A stretch of DNA of 64,000 nucleotides from Bacteroidales bacterium. GTDB taxonomy: Bacteria > Bacteroidota > Bacteroidia > Bacteroidales > UBA932. Position 1 is the first letter of the stretch. Every line of letters begins with the position of its first letter. The stretch lies in assembly GCA_017631435.1 (NCBI GenBank), contig JAGBTG010000051.1:1-64000 (forward strand), in the 5' to 3' direction. The notes under the pieces are model-generated. The model did not search any database and was not told the origin of the DNA. It saw only the letters and a program-made list of their open reading frames with translations. Positions 28,448 to 36,927 of this stretch are shown piece by piece. The translations under genes were made by a program, and so were the position numbers.

Positions 28448-29530
28448 CTATTTCTTTCCTGCAAGCATGCCGCACGCAGCCATAATATCTTCTCCACGGC
28501 TTGCCCTGAGGGTAGTCATGAGACCTGCCCCGTTCAGTCTCTCTTTAAAGGCCTCAATTACAGGCATTGGAGACGGTGCAAGAGGCGAATCCGGAATGGC
28601 ATGGAACCTGATGAGGTTCATCCTGCACTCCAGCCCCTTAAGCATCCTTACAAGGGCATCAGCATGCTTCTTGGTATCATTTACCCTGTCAAACATGATA
28701 TACTCAAAGCTCACCCTGCGCTGGCCGGTAAAATCATACTGCTTAATGAGGTCTATTGTCTCCTCAAGAGGGAATCCCTTCTCCATAGGCATAAGCTCAA
28801 TCCTCTCCCCGGGGAACGGATTGTGGAGACTTATTGCCAAGTGGCACTTTGTAAGATCCAAAAATGCCTTCAACGGATTAAATGCATGGTAAACACCCCT
28901 GTTCTTCTCATCCATCCTGTAATCTGGCAATTCCACAAGCTGCGGTGATGAGGTTACACCTATACTGCTGAGGGTTATCCTCTTGGGGCTCCATGCAAAT
29001 CCCCACTCTGCAGTAAGCACCTCAATAACCTTAAGCACATTTGCAAGGTTGTCCAAAGGCTCACCCATACCCATAAACACAGCATTGGTAAGGCTCTCCG
29101 CCTCATCAATTCCCATAAATTGCGAGAGGATCTCATTAACCTTAAGGTTGCCGCTGAAACCCTGTCTTCCTGTCATGCAGAACTTGCAGTGCATCTTGCA
29201 TCCTGCCTGAGAAGAAACACAGATTGTGGCCCTTGGTTCATCGGGAATCATAACAGCCTCAACACAGGTTCCGGTATGGCATGGGAAAAGGTATTTCTTT
29301 GTTCCGTCAACCGATGCCTGAAGCTGTGTATAATCCACTCTTCCAACCTCGCAATCCTCAGACAATCTTTCTCTTGCAACCTTTGAAAGATTGGTCATCT
29401 GATCAATTGATGTAACCCTCTTCTTGTATAGCCAGTCTGCTATCTGTTTGCCTGTAAAAGCAGGCAGTTTATACTCTACGGCAAGCTGCTTGAGTTCCTG
29501 CAGCGACATGCCCAACAAAATTTTCTTCAT
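28448..29530 (-). CDS. rlmN: Dual-specificity 23S rRNA/tRNA m2A methyltransferase RlmN
   Basis: A 360-residue radical-SAM enzyme that makes m2A in 23S rRNA (A2503) and in tRNAs. The cluster motif is [11 protein letters not shown], with a methyl-carrying Cys near the C-terminus (IMAACGM). Start set at 29530 ([15 protein letters not shown]) on family similarity. A TAACTTTG box at 29537-29544 places transcription start at or within a few bases of this ATG, so the mRNA would be nearly leaderless. Confidence 0.93.
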   Translation of the reverse strand: MKKILLGMSLQELKQLAVEYKLPAFTGKQIADWLYKKRVTSIDQMTNLSKVARERLSEDCEVGRVDYTQLQASVDGTKKYLFPCHTGTCVEAVMIPDEPRATICVSSQAGCKMHCKFCMTGRQGFSGNLKVNEILSQFMGIDEAESLTNAVFMGMGEPLDNLANVLKVIEVLTAEWGFAWSPKRITLSSIGVTSSPQLVELPDYRMDEKNRGVYHAFNPLKAFLDLTKCHLAISLHNPFPGERIELMPMEKGFPLEETIDLIKQYDFTGQRRVSFEYIMFDRVNDTKKHADALVRMLKGLECRMNLIRFHAIPDSPLAPSPMPVIEAFKERLNGAGLMTTLRASRGEDIMAACGMLAGKK

Positions 29531-29536
29531 ACACCG

Positions 29537-29564
29537 CAAAGTTACGATTTTTTAAGTATCTTTG
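29537..29564. promoter_or_regulatory. Divergent -7 boxes for rlmN and recA
   Basis: TAACTTTG on the minus strand (29537-29544, rlmN) and TATCTTTG on the plus strand (29557-29564, recA) both match TAnnTTTG exactly and are 12 bp apart. No LexA-type palindrome was recognised. Confidence 0.55.
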
Positions 29565-29599
29565 TTAGGATAAAAACTAACAAATTAATTCTGGAAAAT

Positions 29600-30637
29600 A
29601 TGGCTAAAGAAGTAGAAACTCCAAACGTAGCGGAGGTGAATGCAGCCAAGCTTAAAGCATTGCAGGCTACATTGGACAAGATTGAGAAGGATTTTGGAAA
29701 GGGGACAATCATGAAGCTGGGGGATCAGCCAAAATGGGATGTATCAGTTATCCCAAGCGGTTCAATTGCATTGGACTGCGCATTGGGAATTGGAGGATAT
29801 CCAAAAGGTAGAGTAATTGAGATATACGGACCTGAGAGCAGCGGTAAGACAACCCTTGCAATCCACGCAATTGCAGAGGCTCAGAAAACCGGAGGAATTG
29901 CAGCAATCATTGATGCAGAGCACGCATTTGACCGCACATACGCAAAGAAACTTGGCGTAAACGTGGACACTTTGCTTATCTCTCAGCCAGATAACGGCGA
30001 GCAGGCCCTTGAGATTGCCGACAGCCTTATCCGATCAGGCGCAATTGACATCATTGTAATTGACTCTGTAGCAGCACTTACCCCTAAAGCGGAGATTGAG
30101 GGTGAAATGGGCGACTCAAAAATGGGTCTTCAGGCACGTCTTATGAGCCAGGCTTTGAGAAAGCTTACTGCAAACATCAGCAAGACCAACACCTGCTGTA
30201 TCTTCATCAACCAGTTGAGGGAGAAATTGGGAGTAATGTTCGGCAACCCTGAGACAACCACCGGTGGTAATGCCCTTAAATTCTATGCATCTGTAAGACT
30301 TGATGTCAGAAGAACCACCCAGCTTAAGGACGGCGAGGATGCAACCGGTAACCGCACCCGCGTAAAAGTTGTAAAGAACAAGATGGCTCCTCCTTTCAAG
30401 AAGGCAGAGTTTGACATCCTTTACGGCGAGGGTATCTCAAAAATCAGCGAGATCCTCGATCTTGGCGTTGAGTACGACATCATCAAGAAGAGCGGCAGCT
30501 GGTTCAGCTACGGCGAGAGCAAGATTGGCCAGGGCCGTGAGGCTGTAAGACAGTTGCTTATGGACAACCCTGAACTTGCAGAAGAGATTGAGGCAAAAGT
30601 TCGCGAGGCAATTGCCGCACAGGGCGAGAAAGAGTAA
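29600..30637 (+). CDS. recA: Recombinase RecA
   Basis: A 345-residue recombinase for homologous recombination and SOS induction. It has Walker [10 protein letters not shown], the catalytic-Glu region [16 protein letters not shown], Walker [11 protein letters not shown], loop L1 [20 protein letters not shown] and loop L2 [21 protein letters not shown] short acidic N-terminal extension precedes the core. A strong terminator follows at 30701-30730. Confidence 0.98.
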   Translation: MAKEVETPNVAEVNAAKLKALQATLDKIEKDFGKGTIMKLGDQPKWDVSVIPSGSIALDCALGIGGYPKGRVIEIYGPESSGKTTLAIHAIAEAQKTGGIAAIIDAEHAFDRTYAKKLGVNVDTLLISQPDNGEQALEIADSLIRSGAIDIIVIDSVAALTPKAEIEGEMGDSKMGLQARLMSQALRKLTANISKTNTCCIFINQLREKLGVMFGNPETTTGGNALKFYASVRLDVRRTTQLKDGEDATGNRTRVKVVKNKMAPPFKKAEFDILYGEGISKISEILDLGVEYDIIKKSGSWFSYGESKIGQGREAVRQLLMDNPELAEEIEAKVREAIAAQGEKE

Positions 30638-30700
30638 CCCCCTTTGTGGAAGAAGATTCTTTTCCATGCAGAGATTTTCTCTTCCCTGCAGAAATTCAAG

Positions 30701-30730
30701 GAGGGCAACCCAGCCGGGGTGCCCTCTTTT
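30701..30730 (+). terminator. Terminator of recA
   Basis: Stem GAGGGCAACCC / GGGGTGCCCTC (10 of 11 pairs) with a 4-nt loop, followed by TTTT. Confidence 0.85.
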
Positions 30731-30732
30731 CA

Positions 30733-30870
30733 TTTGTCCTTAAAATCATCTCATATCAAGGACAAACTGCGCCATTTATCAATTTTGTCCTCAATATCAC
30801 CCCAAAACCAGGACAAAATACATCAACTGACACATTTTATCCTCAATATCACCCAAAAACCGGGACAAAA
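30733..30870. repeat. Three tandem hairpin units, period 51-52 bp, between recA and trpS
   Basis: Each unit has TTTGTCC (TTTATCC in the third) at 30733, 30784 and 30836 and GGACAAA exactly 27 bp later at 30760, 30811 and 30863. The two words are reverse complements, so each unit can fold. Units 2 and 3 share most of their interior (CAATATCACCC, then AAAACC). No coding sense was found in this 417-bp spacer (30638-31054). Confidence 0.75.
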
Positions 30871-31008
30871 TACTCATCGGTGGCATTTCCTCCCGGAATT
30901 GCTGCCTAAATGAGGATGTTTTGCTCCTGCAATTTGTTGAGCACGGTACAAATTTACACCTCCAAGCACCTTATACCTCTTATAAAAAGGAAAACTGAAA
31001 TAATTTAT

Positions 31009-31016
31009 TACCTTTG
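31009..31016 (+). promoter_or_regulatory. -7 box of trpS
   Basis: TACCTTTG matches TAnnTTTG exactly, 38 bp before the trpS ATG. No clear -33 TTTG was found. Confidence 0.5.
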
Positions 31017-31054
31017 TATGTTTATTCACACCGAAAATAATAAGAGAAATATAT

Positions 31055-32167
31055 ATGGAAAAGATTATTCTTACAGGAGACCGCCCAACCGGCAAGCTGC
31101 ACTTGGGCCACTATGTAGGTTCACTAAGGAGAAGGGTTGAGTTGCAGAACAGCGGAGAGTTTGACAAGATCTTCATTATGATTGCTGATGCCCAGGCTCT
31201 TACAGACAATGCTGACAACCCTGAAAAGGTTCGCCAAAACATCATTGAGGTGGCATTGGACTACCTTTCTGCAGGCCTGGACCCTGAAAAATGTACAATT
31301 TTCATACAGTCGCAGGTTCCGGAACTTTGTGAGCTTGCGTTCTACTACATGAACCTTGTAACCGTTCAGCGCCTTCAGCGCAACCCTACCGTAAAGCAGG
31401 AGATCCAGTTGAGAGGCTTCTCTGATGACGAGGAGAATGCAAACAAGAAGGGAACCCCTGTAGGATTCTTCACATACCCTATCAGCCAGGCATCTGACAT
31501 TACTGCCTTCAAGGCAACTGTAGTTCCTGTAGGAATTGACCAGGCCCCTATGATTGAGCAGACCAGAGAGATTGTACACAAGTTCAACACCGTTTACGGC
31601 GAGACCCTTGTACTTCCTGAGATGATGCTTCCAGAGAACTCGGTATGTATGCGCCTTCCAGGTACAGACGGCAAGGCAAAGATGAGCAAGTCCCTTGGCA
31701 ACTGCATCTACCTTTCAGATACCTCAAAAGAGATAAAGAAGAAGGTGAACAGCATGTATACAGACCCTGAGCACCTTCAGATCTCAGACCCTGGCCACGT
31801 GGAGGGGAACGTAGTGTTCACATACCTTGATGCGTTCAGCACCCCTGAGCATTTTGCAAAATTCCTTCCGGAGTACGCAAACCTGGATGAAATGAAAGAC
31901 CACTACCGCCGCGGCGGACTTGGCGACGGCACCTGCAAGAAGTTCCTTTTCAACATCATGGAGGAGTTCCTTGCCCCAATCCGCGAGAGGAGAAAAATGT
32001 ACGAGCAGAACATTCCACAGGTATACGACATCCTTCGCAAAGGTTCTGAGGAGGCCCGCGCCAAAGCAGCAGCAACCCTTGAGGAAGTGAAGGCAGCCAT
32101 GAAAATCAACTACTTCCAGGACGAGGAGCTGATCAAGGCACAGGCAGAGGCTTACAAGGCAAAATAA
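31055..32167 (+). CDS. trpS: Tryptophanyl-tRNA synthetase
   Basis: A 370-residue class I synthetase that charges tRNA-Trp. It has the HIGH-type motif [13 protein letters not shown], the Trp-pocket segment [14 protein letters not shown] and KMSKS ([11 protein letters not shown]). Length is at the longer end of the family. It is the middle gene of a plus-strand run (recA, trpS, dnaG, metG) in which each gene is separated by repeat-rich spacers, so each is probably transcribed alone. Confidence 0.96.
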   Translation: MEKIILTGDRPTGKLHLGHYVGSLRRRVELQNSGEFDKIFIMIADAQALTDNADNPEKVRQNIIEVALDYLSAGLDPEKCTIFIQSQVPELCELAFYYMNLVTVQRLQRNPTVKQEIQLRGFSDDEENANKKGTPVGFFTYPISQASDITAFKATVVPVGIDQAPMIEQTREIVHKFNTVYGETLVLPEMMLPENSVCMRLPGTDGKAKMSKSLGNCIYLSDTSKEIKKKVNSMYTDPEHLQISDPGHVEGNVVFTYLDAFSTPEHFAKFLPEYANLDEMKDHYRRGGLGDGTCKKFLFNIMEEFLAPIRERRKMYEQNIPQVYDILRKGSEEARAKAAATLEEVKAAMKINYFQDEELIKAQAEAYKAK

Positions 32168-32200
32168 TCTTCCCGACAGGTACCTCTAAGCCGGCACGCA

Positions 32201-32415
32201 GGGAACAAATTGCCAGCTAAATGTGCCCAACTAGCACAAATACTGTGCGGCGGGAACAAATAGCTGCCTGAATGTGCCCAACCAGGCACTACTGGGAACA
32301 AAACGGCACCAAAACGTGCCCAGCGTACCCGAAAAGCACACACCGGGAACAAATAACTGTCTGAATGTGCCCAAGCAATGCGCCGCGGGAACAAAACGGC
32401 ACCAAAACATGCCCG
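32201..32415. repeat. Five-unit tandem array with alternating 51/42-bp spacing, between trpS and dnaG
   Basis: GGGAACAAA occurs at 32201, 32252, 32294, 32345 and 32387, giving steps of 51, 42, 51 and 42. In each unit TGTGCCCA or a close variant starts exactly 21 bp later (32222, 32273, 32315, 32366, 32408). Units 2 and 4 resemble each other, and units 3 and 5 share GGCACCAAAAC, so a 93-bp dimer seems to be repeated. All steps are multiples of three, yet a stop in unit 1 breaks the plus-strand reading. Confidence 0.85.
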
Positions 32416-32455
32416 AGCAACAAAATAGACGTACCATAACGAGCAACAAAAAAAA

Positions 32456-34459
32456 ATGATAGACCACGCAACAGTAGAACGCATATTGGACGCCGCCCGC
32501 ATTGAAGAGGTGGTGAGCGATTTTGTCACCCTTAAGAGAAGGGGGGCAAACTACATTGCGTGTTGCCCGTTCCATCATGAGAAGACCCCAAGCTTCTCGG
32601 TATCGCCAAGCAAGGGCATCTACAAATGCTTCGGATGCGGCAAAGCCGGCAGTACCGTGAGCTTTGTGATGGAGCACGAGCAGATGAGTTACGTGGAGGC
32701 GCTCAAGTATCTGGGACGCAAATACGGCATTGAGGTAAAGGAGAAAGAGGAGAGCGAGGAGGATGTACAGCAAAGGCTTCACCACGAGTCGTTGCTGATT
32801 GTGAACGACTTTGCCCAAAAATTCTACACAGAGCAGCTGCTCAAGACAGATGAGGGCATTGCCATAGGCCTCAGCTACTTCAAGGAGCGTGGCTTTACAG
32901 ACCAGACAATAGAGAAGTTCCTTCTGGGATATGCCCCAAACAAGAAGAGGGAATTTACACATAACGCACAGAGAAAAGGGTACAAGAAGGAGCACATGGT
33001 AGAGGTTGGCCTCACCATAGAGCGCGAGAACGGGGAACTTGTAGACCGCTACTACGACAGGGTGATATTCCCTATCCGTGGCATCAGCGGCAAAGTGATT
33101 GCCTTTGGAGGAAGGAAACTCCGCAACGACAAGGAGGTTGCAAAATACATCAACTCGCCTGAGAGTGAGGTATATGTAAAAAACAAGGTCCTTTACGGAA
33201 TCTATGAAGCCAAGCAAGCCATTGCAAGGGAACAGAAATGTTACCTTGTGGAGGGCTACACAGATGTCATCTCATTCCATCAGGCCGGCGTTGAGAATGT
33301 TGTTTCCAGCAGCGGAACCTCCCTCACCACCGGACAGATCCAGCTCATAAAGAGGTTTACCAACAATGTAACGGTCCTATATGACGGAGACTGGGCAGGC
33401 ATCAAGGCCTCCCTCAGAGGAATTGACATGCTGCTTGAAGAAGGTCTGGAGATAAAGGTTGCCCTTTTTCCCGACGGAGAAGACCCAGACTCATTTGCCC
33501 GCAAACACACCCGTGAGGAACTTTTGGAATTCCTCTCAAGCAACGAGGAGGACTTCATCAGTTTCAAGCAGAGAATCCTTACCCAGGAACTCAACAAAGA
33601 CCCTCTCCAGAGAGCAAAACTAATTGGCGAGGTGGTAAGCAGCATTGCTGTGATACCGGATGCCATTGTGCGTGCAGTCTACATTGAGCAGACAGCCGCA
33701 AAACTGAACATTAAGGAAGATTTGCTCCAGCAGGAGGTGGCCAAACAGCGCCACAAGAAGCAGAGCGAGGAGTTCTTCCAGCAGAAAAGGGAACAGGAGA
33801 GACAGGAAAGGCTACAGGAAATACAGGCTGCAGACTCAGCCTCAACCTTTGGAACAGCCCAGACAGCCGCACAACGGAGCAACATCCCCGGATTTGTTGT
33901 AAACACCTATTGCAGCGAGGCTGAAAAGGAGATCCTCTACTACCTGCTCAAATTCGGATACCTTCCAATACATGTTGATGCAGACTTTGCATATGGTGCA
34001 GAAGATGAGGAGCAGACCGTAGCCCAATATATCCTCAGCCAACTGCAGAACGATGAACTTGAGTTGCAGAACCTGCAGTACAAGGAGATATTCAACGAAT
34101 ATTTCCAGTTGAAGGACCACGAGAGCGAGAAGGTTCTCCGCTACTTCATGAACCACCCAAGCAAGGAGGTTTCAAGCATAGTGGCAGACCTTTTCATCCA
34201 GCCATATACACTTACAATTCAGCAGTTCAGCAAGTCCATCATCCCTGAGAGGAATGTACTTGGCAGGGTTGTTCCCAAATCCATACTCATCTACAAGGCC
34301 AAGGTTACCGCACAGGCAGCCATGAACCTTACCGAGGAACTTGGAAGGGCCCAGAAAGAGAAGAATATTGAGCTCCAGAATGAACTCATGACACAGCTCT
34401 CCACCCTCATGCAGGTGAGAAACTTCTTCTCCAAAGAGCTGAACAGGATAATTTTATAG
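32456..34459 (+). CDS. dnaG: DNA primase
   Basis: A 667-residue primase that makes RNA primers for replication. The CHC2 zinc-binding domain is CCPFHHEKTPSFSV with CFGCGKAG. The catalytic core includes RVIFPIRGISGKVIAFGGR and the TOPRIM acidic sites EGYTDVIS and YDGDWAG. The C-terminal DnaB-interaction region is long and Gln/Glu-rich. The ATG lies about 40 bp after the last unit of a repeat array. A hairpin made of two TCCCGACA words follows. Confidence 0.96.
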   Translation: MIDHATVERILDAARIEEVVSDFVTLKRRGANYIACCPFHHEKTPSFSVSPSKGIYKCFGCGKAGSTVSFVMEHEQMSYVEALKYLGRKYGIEVKEKEESEEDVQQRLHHESLLIVNDFAQKFYTEQLLKTDEGIAIGLSYFKERGFTDQTIEKFLLGYAPNKKREFTHNAQRKGYKKEHMVEVGLTIERENGELVDRYYDRVIFPIRGISGKVIAFGGRKLRNDKEVAKYINSPESEVYVKNKVLYGIYEAKQAIAREQKCYLVEGYTDVISFHQAGVENVVSSSGTSLTTGQIQLIKRFTNNVTVLYDGDWAGIKASLRGIDMLLEEGLEIKVALFPDGEDPDSFARKHTREELLEFLSSNEEDFISFKQRILTQELNKDPLQRAKLIGEVVSSIAVIPDAIVRAVYIEQTAAKLNIKEDLLQQEVAKQRHKKQSEEFFQQKREQERQERLQEIQAADSASTFGTAQTAAQRSNIPGFVVNTYCSEAEKEILYYLLKFGYLPIHVDADFAYGAEDEEQTVAQYILSQLQNDELELQNLQYKEIFNEYFQLKDHESEKVLRYFMNHPSKEVSSIVADLFIQPYTLTIQQFSKSIIPERNVLGRVVPKSILIYKAKVTAQAAMNLTEELGRAQKEKNIELQNELMTQLSTLMQVRNFFSKELNRIIL

Positions 34460-34468
34460 AAAAAAATT

Positions 34469-34500
34469 CTTCATCCCGACAAAAAACTGTCGGGAAGAAA
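34469..34500 (+). terminator. dnaG terminator built from an inverted TCCCGACA pair
   Basis: TCCCGACA at 34474-34481 and TGTCGGGA at 34488-34495 face each other across a 6-nt loop, and a run of As and Gs follows. The stem is the dispersed 8-mer described in the findings. It lies between dnaG and metG. Confidence 0.7.
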
Positions 34501-34536
34501 AAAACAGGAAATAATTGAAAATAAAATATATAGAAA

Positions 34537-36594
34537 ATGGGAAAAGAATTTAAAAGACACCTGATTACATCGGCCCTTCCTTATGCGAACGGTCCGGTGC
34601 ATATAGGCCATCTTGCAGGAGTTTATGTACCTGCAGATATCTATGCCAGATTCCTCAGACTCAAAGGTGAGGAGGTACTTTTCATTGGAGGTTCAGACGA
34701 GCACGGAGTTCCAATCACCATCAAGGCAAAGAAAGAGGGCTGCACTCCACAGGACGTTGTAGACAAGTATCACAATATCATCAAGGATTCATTCCAGGGC
34801 TTGGGAATCAGCTTTGACGTATACTCACGTACCAGCTCCCCTACCCACCACAAGACTGCTGCGGCATTCTTCAAGAAACTTTACGAGGACGGCAAGTTCA
34901 TTGAGAAAGAGAGCGAGCAGTTCTTTGATGTAGAAGCAAATACATTCCTTGCAGACCGCTATATCACCGGTACATGCCCTAAATGCGGAGCAGAGGGAGC
35001 ATACGGCGACCAGTGCGAGAAATGCGGAAGCACACTCAGCCCTGAGGAGCTTATCAATCCAAAATCTTCAATCAGCGGCGGTGAACTTGTAAAGAAACCT
35101 ACCAAACACTGGTACTTGCCATTGGACCAGTACGAGGGATGGCTTAAAGAGTGGATCCTTGAGGGTCACAAAGAGTGGAAAACCAACGTTTACGGCCAGT
35201 GCAAGAGCTGGATTGACGGCGGCCTTCAGCCAAGAGCAGTAAGCCGCGATTTGGACTGGGGTGTTCCAGTACCAGTTGAGGGTGCAAAGGGCAAAGTGCT
35301 TTATGTTTGGTTTGATGCCCCTATCGGATACATCTCAAATACAATTGAGCTTCTTCCAAATGAGTGGGAGAAATGGTGGAAGAGCGAGGATACCAAGATG
35401 GTACACTTCATTGGTAAAGACAACATCGTATTCCACTGTATCGTGTTCCCTTCTATGCTTAAGGCTCACGGCGACGGTTTCATCCTTCCTGAGAATGTTC
35501 CTGCAAATGAGTTCCTTAACCTTGAGGGTGACAAGATTTCAACCTCCCGCAACTGGGCTGTATGGTTGCACGAGTACCTTGTAGACTTCCCTGGCAAACA
35601 GGATGTTCTGAGATATGTGCTTTGCGCAAATGCACCTGAGACCAAAGACAACGACTTTACATGGAAAGATTTCCAGACCCGCAACAACAGCGAGCTTGTA
35701 GCAATCTACGGAAACTTCGTTAACCGTGCCATTGTACTTACCCACAAATACTTTGAGGGCAAAGTTCCTGCAGTAGGAACCCTTGCAGATGTAGACAAGG
35801 AGGTTCTTGCAGAGATCCCTCAGATCAAGGCATCATTGGAGCACAACTTGAGCACATACAAGTTCCGCGAGGCATTGAAAGACGCCATGAACCTTGCCCG
35901 CCTTGGAAACAAATACCTTACTGAGACCGAGCCTTGGAAACTTGCCAAGACAGATATGGAGAGGGTTGCAACTATCCTCAACATCTCATTGCAGCTTTGC
36001 GCAAACCTTGCAATTGCATTTGAGCCGTTCCTTCCATTCTCTTCAGAGAAACTTGTGAAGATGCTTAACCTTGAGAAGATCTCATGGAGCGAGTTTGGCG
36101 GAGAGATTTTGGCTGCAGGCCACCAGCTTAACCCAGCTGAATTGTTGTTTGCAAAGATTGAGGATGCAGAGATCCAGGCTCAGGTAGACAAGCTCAACGC
36201 TACAAAAGCTGCCAACGAGGCTGCTGCTGCAGAGGCTGCCGGCACACCTGCCCCACTTCCACAGAAAGAGGAGTGCACATTTGACGATTTCATGAAAATG
36301 GACATCAGAACTGCAACCGTTCTTGAGGCAGTGAAAGTTCCTAAGACAGACAAGCTCCTACAGCTTACCATTGATACAGGTATTGATACCAGGACCATCG
36401 TTTCAGGTATTGCTGAGCACTACACTCCAGAGGAGATGGTAGGCAAACAGATCTGTATCCTTGCAAACCTTGCCCCTAGAAAGATCAAGGGCATTGAGAG
36501 CCGTGGCATGATCCTTATGGCCAAAGACGAGAGCGGAAAGATGCGCTTCGTTACCCCAGCCGAGGCTGTTGACAACGGCGCATGCGTGGGATAA
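34537..36594 (+). CDS. metG: Methionyl-tRNA synthetase with C-terminal tRNA-binding domain
   Basis: A 685-residue class I synthetase. It has the HIGH motif region [16 protein letters not shown], a zinc knuckle ([19 protein letters not shown]), the KMSKS-like [11 protein letters not shown] and an anticodon-binding helical domain. An Ala/Glu-rich linker leads to the EMAP/Trbp111-type domain ([20 protein letters not shown]) that dimerises and binds tRNA. A strong hairpin follows. Confidence 0.97.
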   Translation: MGKEFKRHLITSALPYANGPVHIGHLAGVYVPADIYARFLRLKGEEVLFIGGSDEHGVPITIKAKKEGCTPQDVVDKYHNIIKDSFQGLGISFDVYSRTSSPTHHKTAAAFFKKLYEDGKFIEKESEQFFDVEANTFLADRYITGTCPKCGAEGAYGDQCEKCGSTLSPEELINPKSSISGGELVKKPTKHWYLPLDQYEGWLKEWILEGHKEWKTNVYGQCKSWIDGGLQPRAVSRDLDWGVPVPVEGAKGKVLYVWFDAPIGYISNTIELLPNEWEKWWKSEDTKMVHFIGKDNIVFHCIVFPSMLKAHGDGFILPENVPANEFLNLEGDKISTSRNWAVWLHEYLVDFPGKQDVLRYVLCANAPETKDNDFTWKDFQTRNNSELVAIYGNFVNRAIVLTHKYFEGKVPAVGTLADVDKEVLAEIPQIKASLEHNLSTYKFREALKDAMNLARLGNKYLTETEPWKLAKTDMERVATILNISLQLCANLAIAFEPFLPFSSEKLVKMLNLEKISWSEFGGEILAAGHQLNPAELLFAKIEDAEIQAQVDKLNATKAANEAAAAEAAGTPAPLPQKEECTFDDFMKMDIRTATVLEAVKVPKTDKLLQLTIDTGIDTRTIVSGIAEHYTPEEMVGKQICILANLAPRKIKGIESRGMILMAKDESGKMRFVTPAEAVDNGACVG

Positions 36595-36635
36595 TCTGGC
36601 GACTTACGGGGTGACTCCCTCCCTATGTGCAATAA

Positions 36636-36687
36636 AAGGCTGTTTTCTGCTCACACAACCATGTTAGTGTGCGCAGAAAACAGCCTT
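36636..36687 (+). terminator. Long hairpin after metG
   Basis: AAGGCTGTTTTCTGC pairs perfectly with GCAGAAAACAGCCTT, and the stem continues with CACAC/GTGTG after one mismatch, about 21 bp around a 10-nt loop. The T-run after it is weak. Related words recur downstream (TTTTTTGTCACAC at 36738 and TGTGCAGAAAA near 36764), giving a second, decayed inverted pair. Nothing coding was seen in 36595-36927. Confidence 0.7.
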
Positions 36688-36845
36688 ATTTGTCTCATAC
36701 CCCTCCTAAATAGCACCTCTATGTGCTGTAAACTATGTTTTTTGTCACACAGTTAGCGAAGCATGTGCAGAAAACTGGGAATTTCTGCACATAATATACC
36801 CAACCTCTCATTCACAGACAAGGTTGTATATCTGCAAAAAAACAA

Positions 36846-36878
36846 GAGGCCGGACCAGAAGTGATTTTGACCCGACCT
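36846..36878 (-). terminator. Terminator of surface lipoprotein gene B
   Basis: On the minus strand AGGTCGGGTC pairs with GGTCCGGCCT along 10 bp (three wobble pairs) and is followed by TTG and a run of seven Ts. Confidence 0.65.
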
Positions 36879-36927
36879 TATTTTCTATAATATAATCTGT
36901 GCTAAAATAGGATTCAACCCAACTAAG

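Noticed and set aside
32201..32415. CRISPR array
   Set aside because: Units are diverged, only 8-9 bp boxes are constant, spacing alternates 51/42, and no cas gene is in the window.
32231..33217. 328-codon minus-strand ORF across the repeat array and the start of dnaG
   Set aside because: It is antisense to the DnaG zinc and catalytic domains and is Cys/Phe/Leu-rich. The repeated peptide comes from the DNA array, not from a protein family.
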